In this document: one piece after another, positions 54,504-62,145 of the stretch
How positions within the stretch are numbered: the stretch's first letter is position 1
Layout of the letters: the number at the start of each line of letters is the position of its first letter
NCBI GenBank assembly: GCA_965223355.1
Contig: CBDCWE010000003.1
Location: forward strand, 3,968,001-4,032,000
DNA: 64,000 bases
Source of the DNA: Tectiglobus sp965223355
GTDB lineage: Bacteria > Pseudomonadota > Alphaproteobacteria > Rhizobiales > Hyphomicrobiaceae
Direction: 5' to 3'
Notes under the pieces: generated by a model
The model's database searches: none
The model's input: only the letters and a program-made list of their open reading frames with translations
What the model was told of the DNA's origin: nothing
Program-made: the position numbers and the translations under genes

Positions 54504-54645
54504 TTAGATCATCTTTGTGCTTTAAGTTGGAACCGCTATTGCGGTTCCAACTTAAAGCACAAAGATGATCGCCACTTTAGAGGCGAGCAACTTTCTGCCT
54601 TCATTCGGGATCGTTCCGATGCCGAATGAAGGCAGGTTGCTCTAG
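54504..54645 (-). repeat. Family A repeat, copy A8 (complete, compensatory change)
   Basis: This is a full-length copy in reverse orientation. In hairpin 1 one arm reads CTGCCTTCATTCGG and the other CCGAATGAAGGCAG: a T-A pair of the consensus has become C-G on both sides, keeping the stem perfect. Both inner-arm bulges are present. It lies between efp and the RraA-like gene, just upstream of that gene's start region. Confidence 0.9.
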
Positions 54646-54674
54646 TCTTGCGCAAAGATGACCGAGAGGCGCCG

Positions 54675-55367
54675 ATGCTCACCGATCCACCGCTGCTGAC
54701 GATCAAACGGTCTTTCGCGCGCATTCCTGCCGAGTTGCTCGCAGCTCTCGCCGACGCGCAAACCGGTCATGTCGTCGATGCAATGAACGGGCGCGGCGCA
54801 ATGGCCGGCACCATCAAGCCGGTCGACCGCGCGCGGGCAACGTTCATGGGCACGGCCTTTCCGGTCGAGACCGGACCGTCGGACAACCTCGCCATCATGG
54901 CGGCCGTTGCCATCGCCGAAGAGGGCGACGTCATTGTCGCCGCCGCCGACGCGTTTTCCGGGACGGCGGTGTGCGGTGATATCCTGGCGATGATGGCTCA
55001 GAACGCCGGCTGCGCGGGGCTGGTGATCGACGGCATGGTGCGCGACCTCGATGGTTTGGAGGCCGTCGGCATCCCGATTTTCGCGCGCGGCGTGACACCC
55101 AATTCGTGCGTCAGATCCGGCCCGGGCACGGTCGGACTGGCAACTGTCGCCGGCGGCGTGCACGTCGAGGCCGGCGACTTTGTAATGGGTGATCGCGACG
55201 GCGTCGTCGTCGTGCCGCGCGGCGATCTCGACGGCGTGATTGCAACGGTCCGCCGGATCATTGCGGCCGAGGGGGAGACGATTGCAGCGATCGAACGCGA
55301 GCGCCGCACGCACATCGCATACGTCGAACAACTGCTGACATCCAAGCAAGTGAAATACGTGGACTGA
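54675..55367 (+). CDS. RraA/HMG-aldolase family protein
   Basis: This protein (230 aa) belongs to the RraA-like family, which includes class II 4-hydroxy-4-methyl-2-oxoglutarate/oxaloacetate aldolases. The metal/pyruvate site is in GDILAMMAQNAGCAGLVIDGMVRD (in part: the Gly-Asp-Ile and Asp-Gly...Arg-Asp positions), and FVMGDRDGVVVVPR is the family end of the core. Its partner gene, five bases downstream, encodes a sugar-acid-dehydratase-like enzyme, so the pair could dehydrate then cleave an acid. The ATG has GAGG six bases upstream. RraA-type RNase E inhibition is less likely given this context. Confidence 0.87.
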   Translation: MLTDPPLLTIKRSFARIPAELLAALADAQTGHVVDAMNGRGAMAGTIKPVDRARATFMGTAFPVETGPSDNLAIMAAVAIAEEGDVIVAAADAFSGTAVCGDILAMMAQNAGCAGLVIDGMVRDLDGLEAVGIPIFARGVTPNSCVRSGPGTVGLATVAGGVHVEAGDFVMGDRDGVVVVPRGDLDGVIATVRRIIAAEGETIAAIERERRTHIAYVEQLLTSKQVKYVD

Positions 55368-55372
55368 GACGA

Positions 55373-56578
55373 ATGAAGGTTGCCGCGATTGAAACGGTCC
55401 GGTGCGAGGAATTTCCCAATATTCTCTGGGTCCGGGTCGAGACCGATGAGGGCCTGACCGGCCTCGGCGAAACGTTCTACGGCCCGGCTGCAGCCGAAGC
55501 GCATATCCACCAGATGATTGCGCCCAAGCTGATCGGGCGCGATCCCCGCAACATCGAAAGCGTGCAGGCCGACCTCATTGGTTATCTCGGGTTTGTCGGG
55601 GCCAGCGCCGAGATGCGCGGACGGTCGGCGGTCGATATCGCACTGTGGGACATCTTCGGCCAAAGCGTCGGGCTACCGTTGGCGGACCTGATCGGCGGGC
55701 GCGTGCGCGACACGATCCGCGTCTACAACACCTGCGCCGGCTATTCCTACGTGCAAACCAAAGTGACACAAGGAACCGACAACTTCGGGCTCGATGCGGC
55801 AACCGGCGATTATGAAGATCTCGATGCGTTTTTGAACCGTGCCGATGAACTCGCGCACTCGCTGCTCGCCATGGACATTACGGCGATGAAGATCTGGCCG
55901 TTCGATTATGCCGCCGAGGCCAGCCACGGCCAATGGATCGGGGCGGAGGATCTCAAGCGCGGCTTGGCGCCGTTCGAGAAGATCAGGGCGGCCGTCGGTG
56001 ACCGCATGGAGATTGCCGCCGAGCTGCACGCCCTGTGGTCGCGGCCGATGGCGATCAAGATCGCCAACGCATTGGAAGAGCTTGCGCCAATGTGGGTCGA
56101 GGATCCGGTGTTTATGGACCATCTGGCATCTATCGGTGACGTGGCATCGGCGACGTCGTGCCCGATTGCGGTTGGTGAGACGCGCGGCGGATGCGCCGAT
56201 TTTCGCCAGCTGCTCGAACTTGAAGCCCTGTCGATGGCGATTATGGACCTATCTTGGTGCGGCGGTATTAGCACGGCGCGCAAGATCGCTGCGACCGCTG
56301 AAACCTATCACATTCCGGTCGCCTTTCATGACTGCACCGGGCCGGTGGTACTGACCGCATCAACGCATCTGGCGCTCAACACGCGCAACTGCTGGGTGCA
56401 GGAAGTGGTGCGGGCGTTTTATTATGGCTGGTATGGCCGGTTCGTGACCGAGTTGCCGCCGATCGTGAAAGGTGAGATTGCGATACCCCCAGGGCCCGGG
56501 CTTGGCACGGCGTTGCAGCCGGATGTGGACCGGCGCCCAGACGTAACCGTGCGGCGTACGACGGCTGCGGATCTGTGA
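55373..56578 (+). CDS. Mandelate racemase/muconate lactonising enzyme family dehydratase (enolase superfamily)
   Basis: This enzyme (401 aa) has the enolase-superfamily layout: capping N-terminal domain, then the TIM barrel with GRSAVDIALWDIFGQ, acid/base Lys in AMKIWPFD, metal ligands Glu in AAELHALWS, WVEDPV and VGETRGG, and the His of FHDCTGPVVL. The MR-type active site and its coupling to an RraA-like aldolase suggest dehydration of a sugar acid or hydroxy acid to a 2-oxo acid that the aldolase cleaves. The specific substrate is not readable. Confidence 0.85.
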   Translation: MKVAAIETVRCEEFPNILWVRVETDEGLTGLGETFYGPAAAEAHIHQMIAPKLIGRDPRNIESVQADLIGYLGFVGASAEMRGRSAVDIALWDIFGQSVGLPLADLIGGRVRDTIRVYNTCAGYSYVQTKVTQGTDNFGLDAATGDYEDLDAFLNRADELAHSLLAMDITAMKIWPFDYAAEASHGQWIGAEDLKRGLAPFEKIRAAVGDRMEIAAELHALWSRPMAIKIANALEELAPMWVEDPVFMDHLASIGDVASATSCPIAVGETRGGCADFRQLLELEALSMAIMDLSWCGGISTARKIAATAETYHIPVAFHDCTGPVVLTASTHLALNTRNCWVQEVVRAFYYGWYGRFVTELPPIVKGEIAIPPGPGLGTALQPDVDRRPDVTVRRTTAADL

Positions 56579-56634
56579 CTTGTCCAGCGGCGAAAGTCGG
56601 TGGCTTGCCGTGACCGCTGAACGCCGGAGCGGCC

Positions 56635-56706
56635 CGCTATGCAGCGGACTTGGCATATGCAGCGAACCTGGCATGTGCAGCGAACCTGGCATGTGCAGCG
56701 AACCTG
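56635..56706 (+). repeat. 18-bp tandem repeat, about four units
   Basis: Three adjacent units of GCATGTGCAGCGAACCTG (first unit with one change) and a partial one before them lie just after the dehydratase gene. The remainder of the 415-bp gap to the next gene (56707-56993) shows no supported gene and no family A or B repeat; a short ribosome-binding site precedes the next start. Frames through the repeat give Cys/Ser/Glu/Pro-rich peptides with no ribosome-binding site. Confidence 0.9.
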
Positions 56707-56993
56707 CTGGCACCGGCAGAACTCTTTGCTCCGTGCCGGCCCGACGCCTGGCGTCCGGGGCCCATTTGTCGACAAGCGCTGCGCCTGCGCAGCGATCGGT
56801 GCCGGCAACCTCGGCCGGTGCGGCTCGATCAGGGTACGGCCGCGAGCGTCACGCATTTGTGCCGCGCCGATGATCGCAGCAGTCATCGCCGAACCGATTA
56901 TCGCAAATGCGGAGCTTGATCCAATTCGGTGGTAGGTCCATGCTGTCGGGGTTTGCTGCCCGAAGGGCGGCCAATGAGAGATGAGGAGACGTC

Positions 56994-57941
56994 ATGTTGA
57001 AGAAGTATTCGCTTGCCGTCGCCGGCGCGGTGCTCGTAGCCGGGATTGGCAGTGCAGTTGCCCAGGATAGTTGGTATCCGTCCAAGTTCGGTAAGGACGA
57101 TCAGGCCGGTCGCTCCAACCTGATGACACCCGAGCGTGCCAAGGCGGCGATGGCGTATATCAAGCAGGGCAAGGTGGTGTCGCTGGCGCGGACCTATTCC
57201 GCCAAGATGCCGTTGTTCGGCCATCGCGTGTTTGCAACGCGCGGCACCGGCGGATTGGCGGGTGGACCGCTGGGTGAAAACCAGGTGATCTGGATGGATG
57301 ATACGCTAACCGCCGAAATCGGTCAGGTTGGCACACAGTTCGACGGGCTCGGGCATATCGGCATCGGCTCGAAATTCTATAACGGTGTCGAGGCAAAGGA
57401 CATCTTCGGGGCGACCGGCATGAAGAAGCTCGGTATCGAGCACATCAAGCCGTTTTTCACGAAGGGCGTGCTGATCGATATGGTGCTCTACAAAGGTGCG
57501 CCGATGGACGGCGGGCAGGAAATCACCGTTGCCGACATCGAAGGTGCGCTCAAGAAGCAGGGCATGAGTGCGGATTCGATTGGCGAAGGTGATGTCGTCA
57601 TGTTCCACACCGGCTGGGTGCGCTACTGGATCAAGGACAACAAGACCTACAACGGCGCCGTTCCCGGCATCGGCATCGAGGCCGGCCGCTGGTTGGCGAA
57701 CAAAGGTGTGGTGATTGTCGCCTCGGACACGTGGCCGGTGGAAGTCGTGCCGAACCCGAACCCGAAGATGGCATTCCCGGTTCACCAGATCCTGTTGGCG
57801 CGGAACGGTGTGTTCATCCATGAGAATGCAGCAACCGAGCGCCTTGCGGCGGCCAAGGTCTACGAGTTTGCCTACATCTTCAATCCGCTCGCGGTCGAAG
57901 GCGGCACGGGCTCGCCCGGCAATGCGCTGGCTGCCTACTGA
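56994..57941 (+). CDS. Exported cyclase-family (kynurenine formamidase-like) metal hydrolase
   Basis: The product (315 aa) has a signal peptide (KKYSLAVAGAVLVAGIGSAVA, cleaved after AQ or AVA) and a cyclase/KynB fold. The metal motif is partly altered: the family's HxGTHxDxPxH appears as VGTQFDGLGHIG, with Gln for the first His and Leu for Pro. GDVVMFHTGW and a late DTWPVEVVPNP segment complete the site. It probably hydrolyses a cyclic amide, lactone or formamide in the periplasm. The nearby dehydratase and aldolase may belong to the same catabolism, but this is inference. Confidence 0.8.
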   Translation: MLKKYSLAVAGAVLVAGIGSAVAQDSWYPSKFGKDDQAGRSNLMTPERAKAAMAYIKQGKVVSLARTYSAKMPLFGHRVFATRGTGGLAGGPLGENQVIWMDDTLTAEIGQVGTQFDGLGHIGIGSKFYNGVEAKDIFGATGMKKLGIEHIKPFFTKGVLIDMVLYKGAPMDGGQEITVADIEGALKKQGMSADSIGEGDVVMFHTGWVRYWIKDNKTYNGAVPGIGIEAGRWLANKGVVIVASDTWPVEVVPNPNPKMAFPVHQILLARNGVFIHENAATERLAAAKVYEFAYIFNPLAVEGGTGSPGNALAAY

Positions 57942-57965
57942 GGCCTGATCTGGTCAATCTGGCTA

Positions 57966-57995
57966 CGATTGGTCTTGAGCCGATTGGTCTTGAGC
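57966..57995 (+). repeat. 15-bp direct repeat, two units
   Basis: Two adjacent perfect copies of CGATTGGTCTTGAGC lie after the cyclase-family gene in the gap before ilvC. It is another of the short intergenic duplications of this window. Confidence 0.85.
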
Positions 57996-58051
57996 CCAGG
58001 TGAAATGCCCGCCTGCGCCATTTTTCCCTTGGCGTTGGCGGGTTTGTTTCG

Positions 58052-58115
58052 TTAGATCATCGAGCCTTGAGTTGGGATCGCAATCGCGGCTCCAACTTAA
58101 AGTACGATGATCTAG
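58052..58115 (+). repeat. Family A repeat, copy A9 (hairpin 2 only, decayed)
   Basis: Only hairpin 2 is present, with the ends GATCATCG/CGATGATC perfectly paired and flanked by TTAG and CTAG. The arms between have several mismatches (GAGCCTTGAGTTGGGATCGC against GCGGCTCCAACTTAAAGTAC). It shows that hairpin 2 can exist with TA on both sides, as hairpin 1-only copies do on one side. Confidence 0.82.
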
Positions 58116-58132
58116 GGCTGTGGGTCGAGCGC

Positions 58133-58171
58133 GATCCCATACGATGATCCCATACGATGATCCCATACAAT
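58133..58171 (+). repeat. 13-bp tandem repeat upstream of ilvC, three units
   Basis: Three consecutive units GATCCCATACGAT, the third ending AAT, lie 29-67 bases before the ilvC start, just before the GAGAGGGGG ribosome-binding region. They could form a phased binding site or simply be a slippage product. Confidence 0.85.
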
Positions 58172-58200
58172 GACGAGACCAAGAGAGGGGGTTACGACCC

Positions 58201-59220
58201 ATGCGAGTCTATTACGATCGCGATGCCGACGTTAATCTGATCAAGGACAAAACCGTTGCCATCGTCGGCTATGGCAGTCAGGGTCATGCCCATGCCCTGA
58301 ACCTCAGAGAGTCCGGCTGCAAGAACGTGGTCATCGCCCTGCGCCAAGGCTCGGCATCCGCCAAAAAGGCGCAGGCCGATGGCCTGCCGGTGAAGTCGGT
58401 CGCTGAGGCCGCGGCCGAAGCCGACGTCATCATGATGTGCGCACCGGATGAGATTCAGGCCGACATTTGGAACGATCACATTGCCGCCAATATCAAGGAC
58501 GGTGCCGCCATTGCGTTTGCCCATGGCCTTAACGTGCACTTCTCCCTGATCGAGCCGCGCGACACCATTGACGTGATCATGATTGCTCCGAAAGGTCCGG
58601 GCCATACGGTGCGCTCCGAATACCAGCGCGGTGGTGGTGTGCCGTGTCTGATCGCGATTGACAAAGATGCATCCGGCAACGCCCACGACGTGGCACTGTC
58701 CTATGCTTGCGCGATTGGCGGCGGGCGCTCGGGCGTCATCGAGACGACATTTAAAGAGGAATGCGAAACCGACCTGTTCGGCGAACAGGTGGTTCTTTGC
58801 GGCGGTCTGGTGGAACTGATCCGGGCCGGTTACGAAACCCTGACGGATGCCGGCTACGCGCCGGAGATGGCCTATTTCGAGTGTCTGCATGAAGTCAAAC
58901 TGATCGTCGACCTGATCTACGAAGGCGGCATCGCCAACATGAATTACTCGATCTCGAACACGGCTGAGTTCGGTGAGTATCATTCCGGACCGCGGATCAT
59001 CACCGACGAGACGCGGGCGGAAATGCGCCGTGTCTTGAAGGATATTCAGAGCGGGGCGTTCACCTCGGAGTGGATGCGCGAGTGCAAGAGCGGTCAGGCC
59101 AAGTTCAAGGCAACACGGCGGGTGAACGATGCCCATCCGATCGAAGAGGTTGGTGCCAAACTGCGCGCCATGATGCCGTGGATTTCGGAAAACCAGCTCG
59201 TTGACAAAGCCAAGAACTAA
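58201..59220 (+). CDS. ilvC: Ketol-acid reductoisomerase
   Basis: IlvC (339 aa) isomerises and reduces acetolactate or acetohydroxybutyrate with NADPH in valine/isoleucine/leucine synthesis. It is the short class I form. The Rossmann fingerprint is IVGYGSQGHAHALNLRESG; the metal-binding ligands lie in the C-terminal knot with FKEECETDLFGEQVVLCGG and the Glu-rich YECLHE-type segment (YFECLHEVKLI). Its TAA stop is followed at once by GGAACC of repeat B5, which starts the 799-bp gap after the gene. Confidence 0.98.
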   Translation: MRVYYDRDADVNLIKDKTVAIVGYGSQGHAHALNLRESGCKNVVIALRQGSASAKKAQADGLPVKSVAEAAAEADVIMMCAPDEIQADIWNDHIAANIKDGAAIAFAHGLNVHFSLIEPRDTIDVIMIAPKGPGHTVRSEYQRGGGVPCLIAIDKDASGNAHDVALSYACAIGGGRSGVIETTFKEECETDLFGEQVVLCGGLVELIRAGYETLTDAGYAPEMAYFECLHEVKLIVDLIYEGGIANMNYSISNTAEFGEYHSGPRIITDETRAEMRRVLKDIQSGAFTSEWMRECKSGQAKFKATRRVNDAHPIEEVGAKLRAMMPWISENQLVDKAKN

Positions 59221-59375
59221 GGAACCTCTGCAAGTCCGGGGTCCAGGGGATGATAATCCCCTGGTCGGGGTGTTTGAGGGGCTGAAGGCCCCTCATGGAT
59301 CGCCGCAAGGCGGCGATTGGTCAAGGGCTCCGCCCTTAACGATCCCGCCAAAGGGCAATGCCCTTTGGAAACCCT
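59221..59375 (-). repeat. Family B repeat, copy B5 (begins at the ilvC stop)
   Basis: This is a nearly complete family-B element in reverse orientation; GGAACCTCTG starts at the base after the ilvC TAA. All five palindromes are recognisable; the right terminal repeat is diverged (CCCTTGATAAACG). As a chain of stems immediately after the stop, it may act as the ilvC transcript end. Confidence 0.87.
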
Positions 59376-60019
59376 TGATAAACGTAGCGGCTCCCTTGCG
59401 CGGCTGAGCGACAGGCAGGAGATGGGCGCCGGACGGCGGAGTAGCGGGGAAGCCCGCCATCCGGCAACGGGTGCTCATAAGCGAGCAACCGCAACTGTAA
59501 AGAAGGTCAGGGTCGGCGCTATCACCCCGTGTATCAGCCCCCCGGCTTCGCCTTGTCAGTTCCGGCCGGGTGGCGCGCGGCGGCCAACCGGTTCCAATAG
59601 CGCATTTGTCAAAGTTCATTGAAACGCTTGATTGATTTTCAGGATGAGTGTGTCCTCGCCATGACAGATATGAGGAATTGTCGCGGCACAGACGGGGAAA
59701 ACACTTATAGATGAATGCGTTATAAGTCGATCGGAGGACGTCATACGACGCTATTCGGGCACCCATCTTGGGCTTAGTTGGGCTTCTCAGAGGCCGCGAT
59801 GGGGGATCCGTGAACGCCGCGGCCTTCGGGGCCATTTCCACCGAACGCGAACCACATCGCCAGCCCGCCCGGGCGCGGCCCGGTTGCCCGGACCGGTTGT
59901 CCCGCAGGCGCGGCGCTTGTCGGACCATGGCCCCGGCGAGGCGCGCCGGCCCCTGCAACAGCGTGTCACTGCCGACGGGCGGCACGGTGCGCTATCTCTG
60001 GGCGGCAACAGGAGATGTC
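59376..60019. other. Intergenic stretch with a dyad, no convincing gene
   Basis: This 644-bp gap between repeat B5 and the Nudix gene has frames on both strands that are Arg/Pro/Ala-rich and lack ribosome-binding sites, so I call no gene. An AT-rich patch near 59685-59730 has ACTTATA/TATAAGT (59703-59709 and 59721-59727), an inverted repeat with an 11-nt spacer, then a GGAGG without a following start codon. The Nudix gene's start has its own AGGAG. Confidence 0.5.
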
Positions 60020-60733
60020 ATGATTGAGGAAGATCGGATCTTTGCGGTGCGCGCCATCGACCTGCGGGTCGTTGGTGAGTGGACCTACGCCGAGCGCCAC
60101 GCAGCCGACGTCATGGCGTTCTGGGCCACCCAAAAAGCCACGAACCCGAAGATATTCAACGGTGTCGTTTTCATTCTGGCTGAGCACTGGATCGACGGGG
60201 CGGTGTTTTGCGGGCGCTACCTCAAAACCGACTTTGCCAGCTACTTGCACTGGCGGGAACTGGGTGATTTGAACGCCGGCGTGTGCGACGGATTTGCGTC
60301 GATTTACATTCACAGTGCGGCGGGCCGTATCCTTCTTGCCAGGTCGACCCCGCACACGGTCAATGCCGGCATGTACACACCGCCGGGCGGATTTGTCGAT
60401 GGCCGGGATGTCGGCGCCGGCGGGCGGGTTGGGATCGCGCCCTACGTGCTGCGGGAAATGGCGGAAGAAACAGGCCTCGATGCCGACGACGTGGCGCTGG
60501 TGGACGGCGGATTTGTGGTCCGGCGGGGACGGTTTGTGGCGATCGCCGTGTGCGCGCGAGCACACCTTAGCGAGCAGGAGATCTGCGCGCGCGTCATCGC
60601 CCACAACAAGGCTACAGCCAACGCCGAGTTCGGCGACGTGCTGTGGTGTGGCGGGGAGCATTTGCAATCAGGGATTGGCGTGCCGGAGACGATTGGCCTG
60701 CATCTGACCAATTTTTTGCAGACGGCGGCGTGA
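60020..60733 (+). CDS. Nudix hydrolase
   Basis: The product (237 aa) carries a Nudix domain in its C-terminal half. The box is present in altered form: PGGFVDG (about 130) starts it, and REMAEETGL supplies the catalytic Glu residues. The spacing between the two parts is longer than the standard GX5EX7REUXEEXGU because of a Gly-rich insert (GRDVGAGGRVGIAPYVL). It hydrolyses a nucleoside diphosphate linked to another group; the N-terminal 115 residues, which include a FNGVVFILAEHWID segment, may specify substrate. AGGAG precedes the ATG; the frame is open 84 codons upstream without homology. Confidence 0.83.
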   Translation: MIEEDRIFAVRAIDLRVVGEWTYAERHAADVMAFWATQKATNPKIFNGVVFILAEHWIDGAVFCGRYLKTDFASYLHWRELGDLNAGVCDGFASIYIHSAAGRILLARSTPHTVNAGMYTPPGGFVDGRDVGAGGRVGIAPYVLREMAEETGLDADDVALVDGGFVVRRGRFVAIAVCARAHLSEQEICARVIAHNKATANAEFGDVLWCGGEHLQSGIGVPETIGLHLTNFLQTAA

Positions 60734-60839
60734 TCGCGCAATTTGGCTTGGAGGGCGGCCGCCGGGCATGCATAACGGTTCCACCAATGCGCGTGGCATT
60801 GGCCGATGATAGGCGCGATGATGTTCGGAGACAGGCCTG

Positions 60840-61754
60840 ATGGAGTTGGAATTCTACACGTTGGATGTTTTCACTGCCGAACGTTTCGCCGGCAATCCTT
60901 TGGCGGTGGTGATGGCGGCAGACGATCTTTCGACTGCGCAAATGCAGCGCGTTGCGCGCGAGTTCAACCTCTCTGAAACCGTGTTTGTCATGGCGCCTGA
61001 GAACGAAGCGCATTCGGCGCGCGTGCGCATTTTCACGCCAATGGCAGAAATGCCGTTTGCCGGTCATCCAACGGTTGGAACGGCGGCACTGCTGGCTGAG
61101 TTGCGGGCCGCTGAAACCGGTAGCGACAGTCCGGCGTTGATGACGTTGGAGGAAAATATTGGTCTCGTCAGGGTCGGCGTGCGGATCGTGACCGGGAGGG
61201 CGACATTCGCCGAGTGCGATGCCCCGAAATTACCGGTTGAAGTCGGCGGGGTCGCGTCGCCTGACAGTCTGGCGGCAGCGCTTGGTCTCATTCCCGGCGA
61301 GATCGGGTTTGCCAACCATGTCCCAACGCGGTTTGATTCAGGCCCGGTTTTCACGTTCGTTCCGGTGGTATCGGGCCAAGCGATCGGCAAGGCGGCGGCC
61401 AGTCTTGACCATTGGGCCGATGCCTTCGGCGAAGGCTACGGCGATGGGGCATTCCTCTACACCACCGAAACGGTGCATGCGACCTCGCATTTTCACGCCC
61501 GCATGTTTGCGCCAACGCACGGCATACTGGAAGATCCGGCAACCGGCTCCGCCGTGGTCGGGCTGGCCGGCGTCGTCGCGAAGTTCGATGAGGATCGCGA
61601 TGGTCATCACAATCGTATGGTTGAGCAGGGCATCGAAATGGGGCGGGCGAGCTTCATTGCAATGTCATCGGATATGACCGGCGGTAAGCTGGTCAACGTG
61701 CGGATTGGCGGAGATGTGGTGCGTGTCAGTCACGGCCGGGTCAACGTTGGTTAA
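60840..61754 (+). CDS. PhzF family isomerase/epimerase-like protein
   Basis: This protein (304 aa) has the PhzF/diaminopimelate-epimerase-like double fold. The N-terminal lobe reads FYTLDVFTAERFAGNPLAVV, with catalytic Glu in FNLSETVFV (about 45), and FAGHPTVGTA provides the substrate loop; in the second lobe DPATGSAVVGLAG matches the second loop. True PhzF acts in phenazine synthesis, but no phenazine genes are nearby, so the substrate is unknown. The ATG overlaps TGATGG and has GGAG ten bases upstream. Confidence 0.88.
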   Translation: MELEFYTLDVFTAERFAGNPLAVVMAADDLSTAQMQRVAREFNLSETVFVMAPENEAHSARVRIFTPMAEMPFAGHPTVGTAALLAELRAAETGSDSPALMTLEENIGLVRVGVRIVTGRATFAECDAPKLPVEVGGVASPDSLAAALGLIPGEIGFANHVPTRFDSGPVFTFVPVVSGQAIGKAAASLDHWADAFGEGYGDGAFLYTTETVHATSHFHARMFAPTHGILEDPATGSAVVGLAGVVAKFDEDRDGHHNRMVEQGIEMGRASFIAMSSDMTGGKLVNVRIGGDVVRVSHGRVNVG

Positions 61755-61844
61755 CGGCGGACCAGGACTTGGTTTGGGCCTTGATCTATCGCCAGCGCGA
61801 TCTCGGGCCGGGGCGATGTCGCCGGGCGCACCACGATTCAGTGC

Positions 61845-61876
61845 TTGCAAGTTCACAAATCATTCGCTTATTTGTG
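61845..61876 (+). promoter_or_regulatory. Putative leuA promoter with a dyad
   Basis: TTGCAA (61845-61850), a 17-bp spacer and TTATTT (61868-61873) form a plausible promoter. A perfect inverted repeat CACAAAT/ATTTGTG (61854-61860 and 61870-61876, spacer 9) overlaps it and could be an operator. It lies upstream of the leader ORF, 270-300 bases before the leuA start. Confidence 0.4.
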
Positions 61877-61917
61877 GGACACAGACCAAAGCGCACAGGC
61901 CAGCAGGGATGAAATAG

Positions 61918-62028
61918 ATGGGCGTGGGTTTCCAGCGCCATTCCCCGATCGATGCCGGCGGCCGCACCGCGGCCCGCGACGACGCGCGCGCACTGTTCCT
62001 CGACATCCTCCTCCTTACCAGCCCCTGA
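61918..62028 (+). CDS. Putative leuA leader peptide (36 residues, leucine-rich end)
   Basis: An ATG with AGGGA eight bases upstream opens a 36-codon frame in the leuA leader. Its C-terminal third carries a dense run of leucine codons: L26, L28, then L31, L32, L33, with Phe and Ile interspersed (LFLDILLL), before Thr-Ser-Pro and the stop. Leader peptides rich in the regulated amino acid control transcription or translation of biosynthetic operons by ribosome stalling. The leucine codons (CTCCTCC) can pair with GGAGGAG just downstream, which would allow alternative structures. No U-tract terminator was seen, so the mechanism is open. Confidence 0.5.
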   Translation: MGVGFQRHSPIDAGGRTAARDDARALFLDILLLTSP

Positions 62029-62070
62029 GCATCGACGGTTTCGGGATGCGCCGGAACGGGTACTCAGGGG
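62022..62070 (+). promoter_or_regulatory. Stem-loop after the leuA leader ORF
   Basis: CCCCTGAG (62022-62029), which includes the leader stop codon, pairs perfectly with CTCAGGGG (62063-62070). Inside it, GTTTCGG pairs with CCGGAAC (one G-U). A ribosome paused on the leucine codons would cover the left arm, so the structure could switch with leucine supply. It is not followed by a U-run. Confidence 0.5.
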
Positions 62071-62145
62071 GACACGGTGACAACGGGCTTTACACAGCGG
62101 CCGGCTCTGGAGGAGTCGCTGCGAAAACCACAAGGATCAAGTCAA

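Noticed and set aside
56580..56935. Short plus-strand frames across the 18-bp repeat
   Set aside because: All three frames are open through the repeat, which is a repeat artefact; none has a ribosome-binding site or similarity.
59293..59985. A 230-codon minus-strand frame after ilvC
   Set aside because: It runs through repeat B5, is Arg/Pro/Ser-rich throughout and lacks a plausible start.
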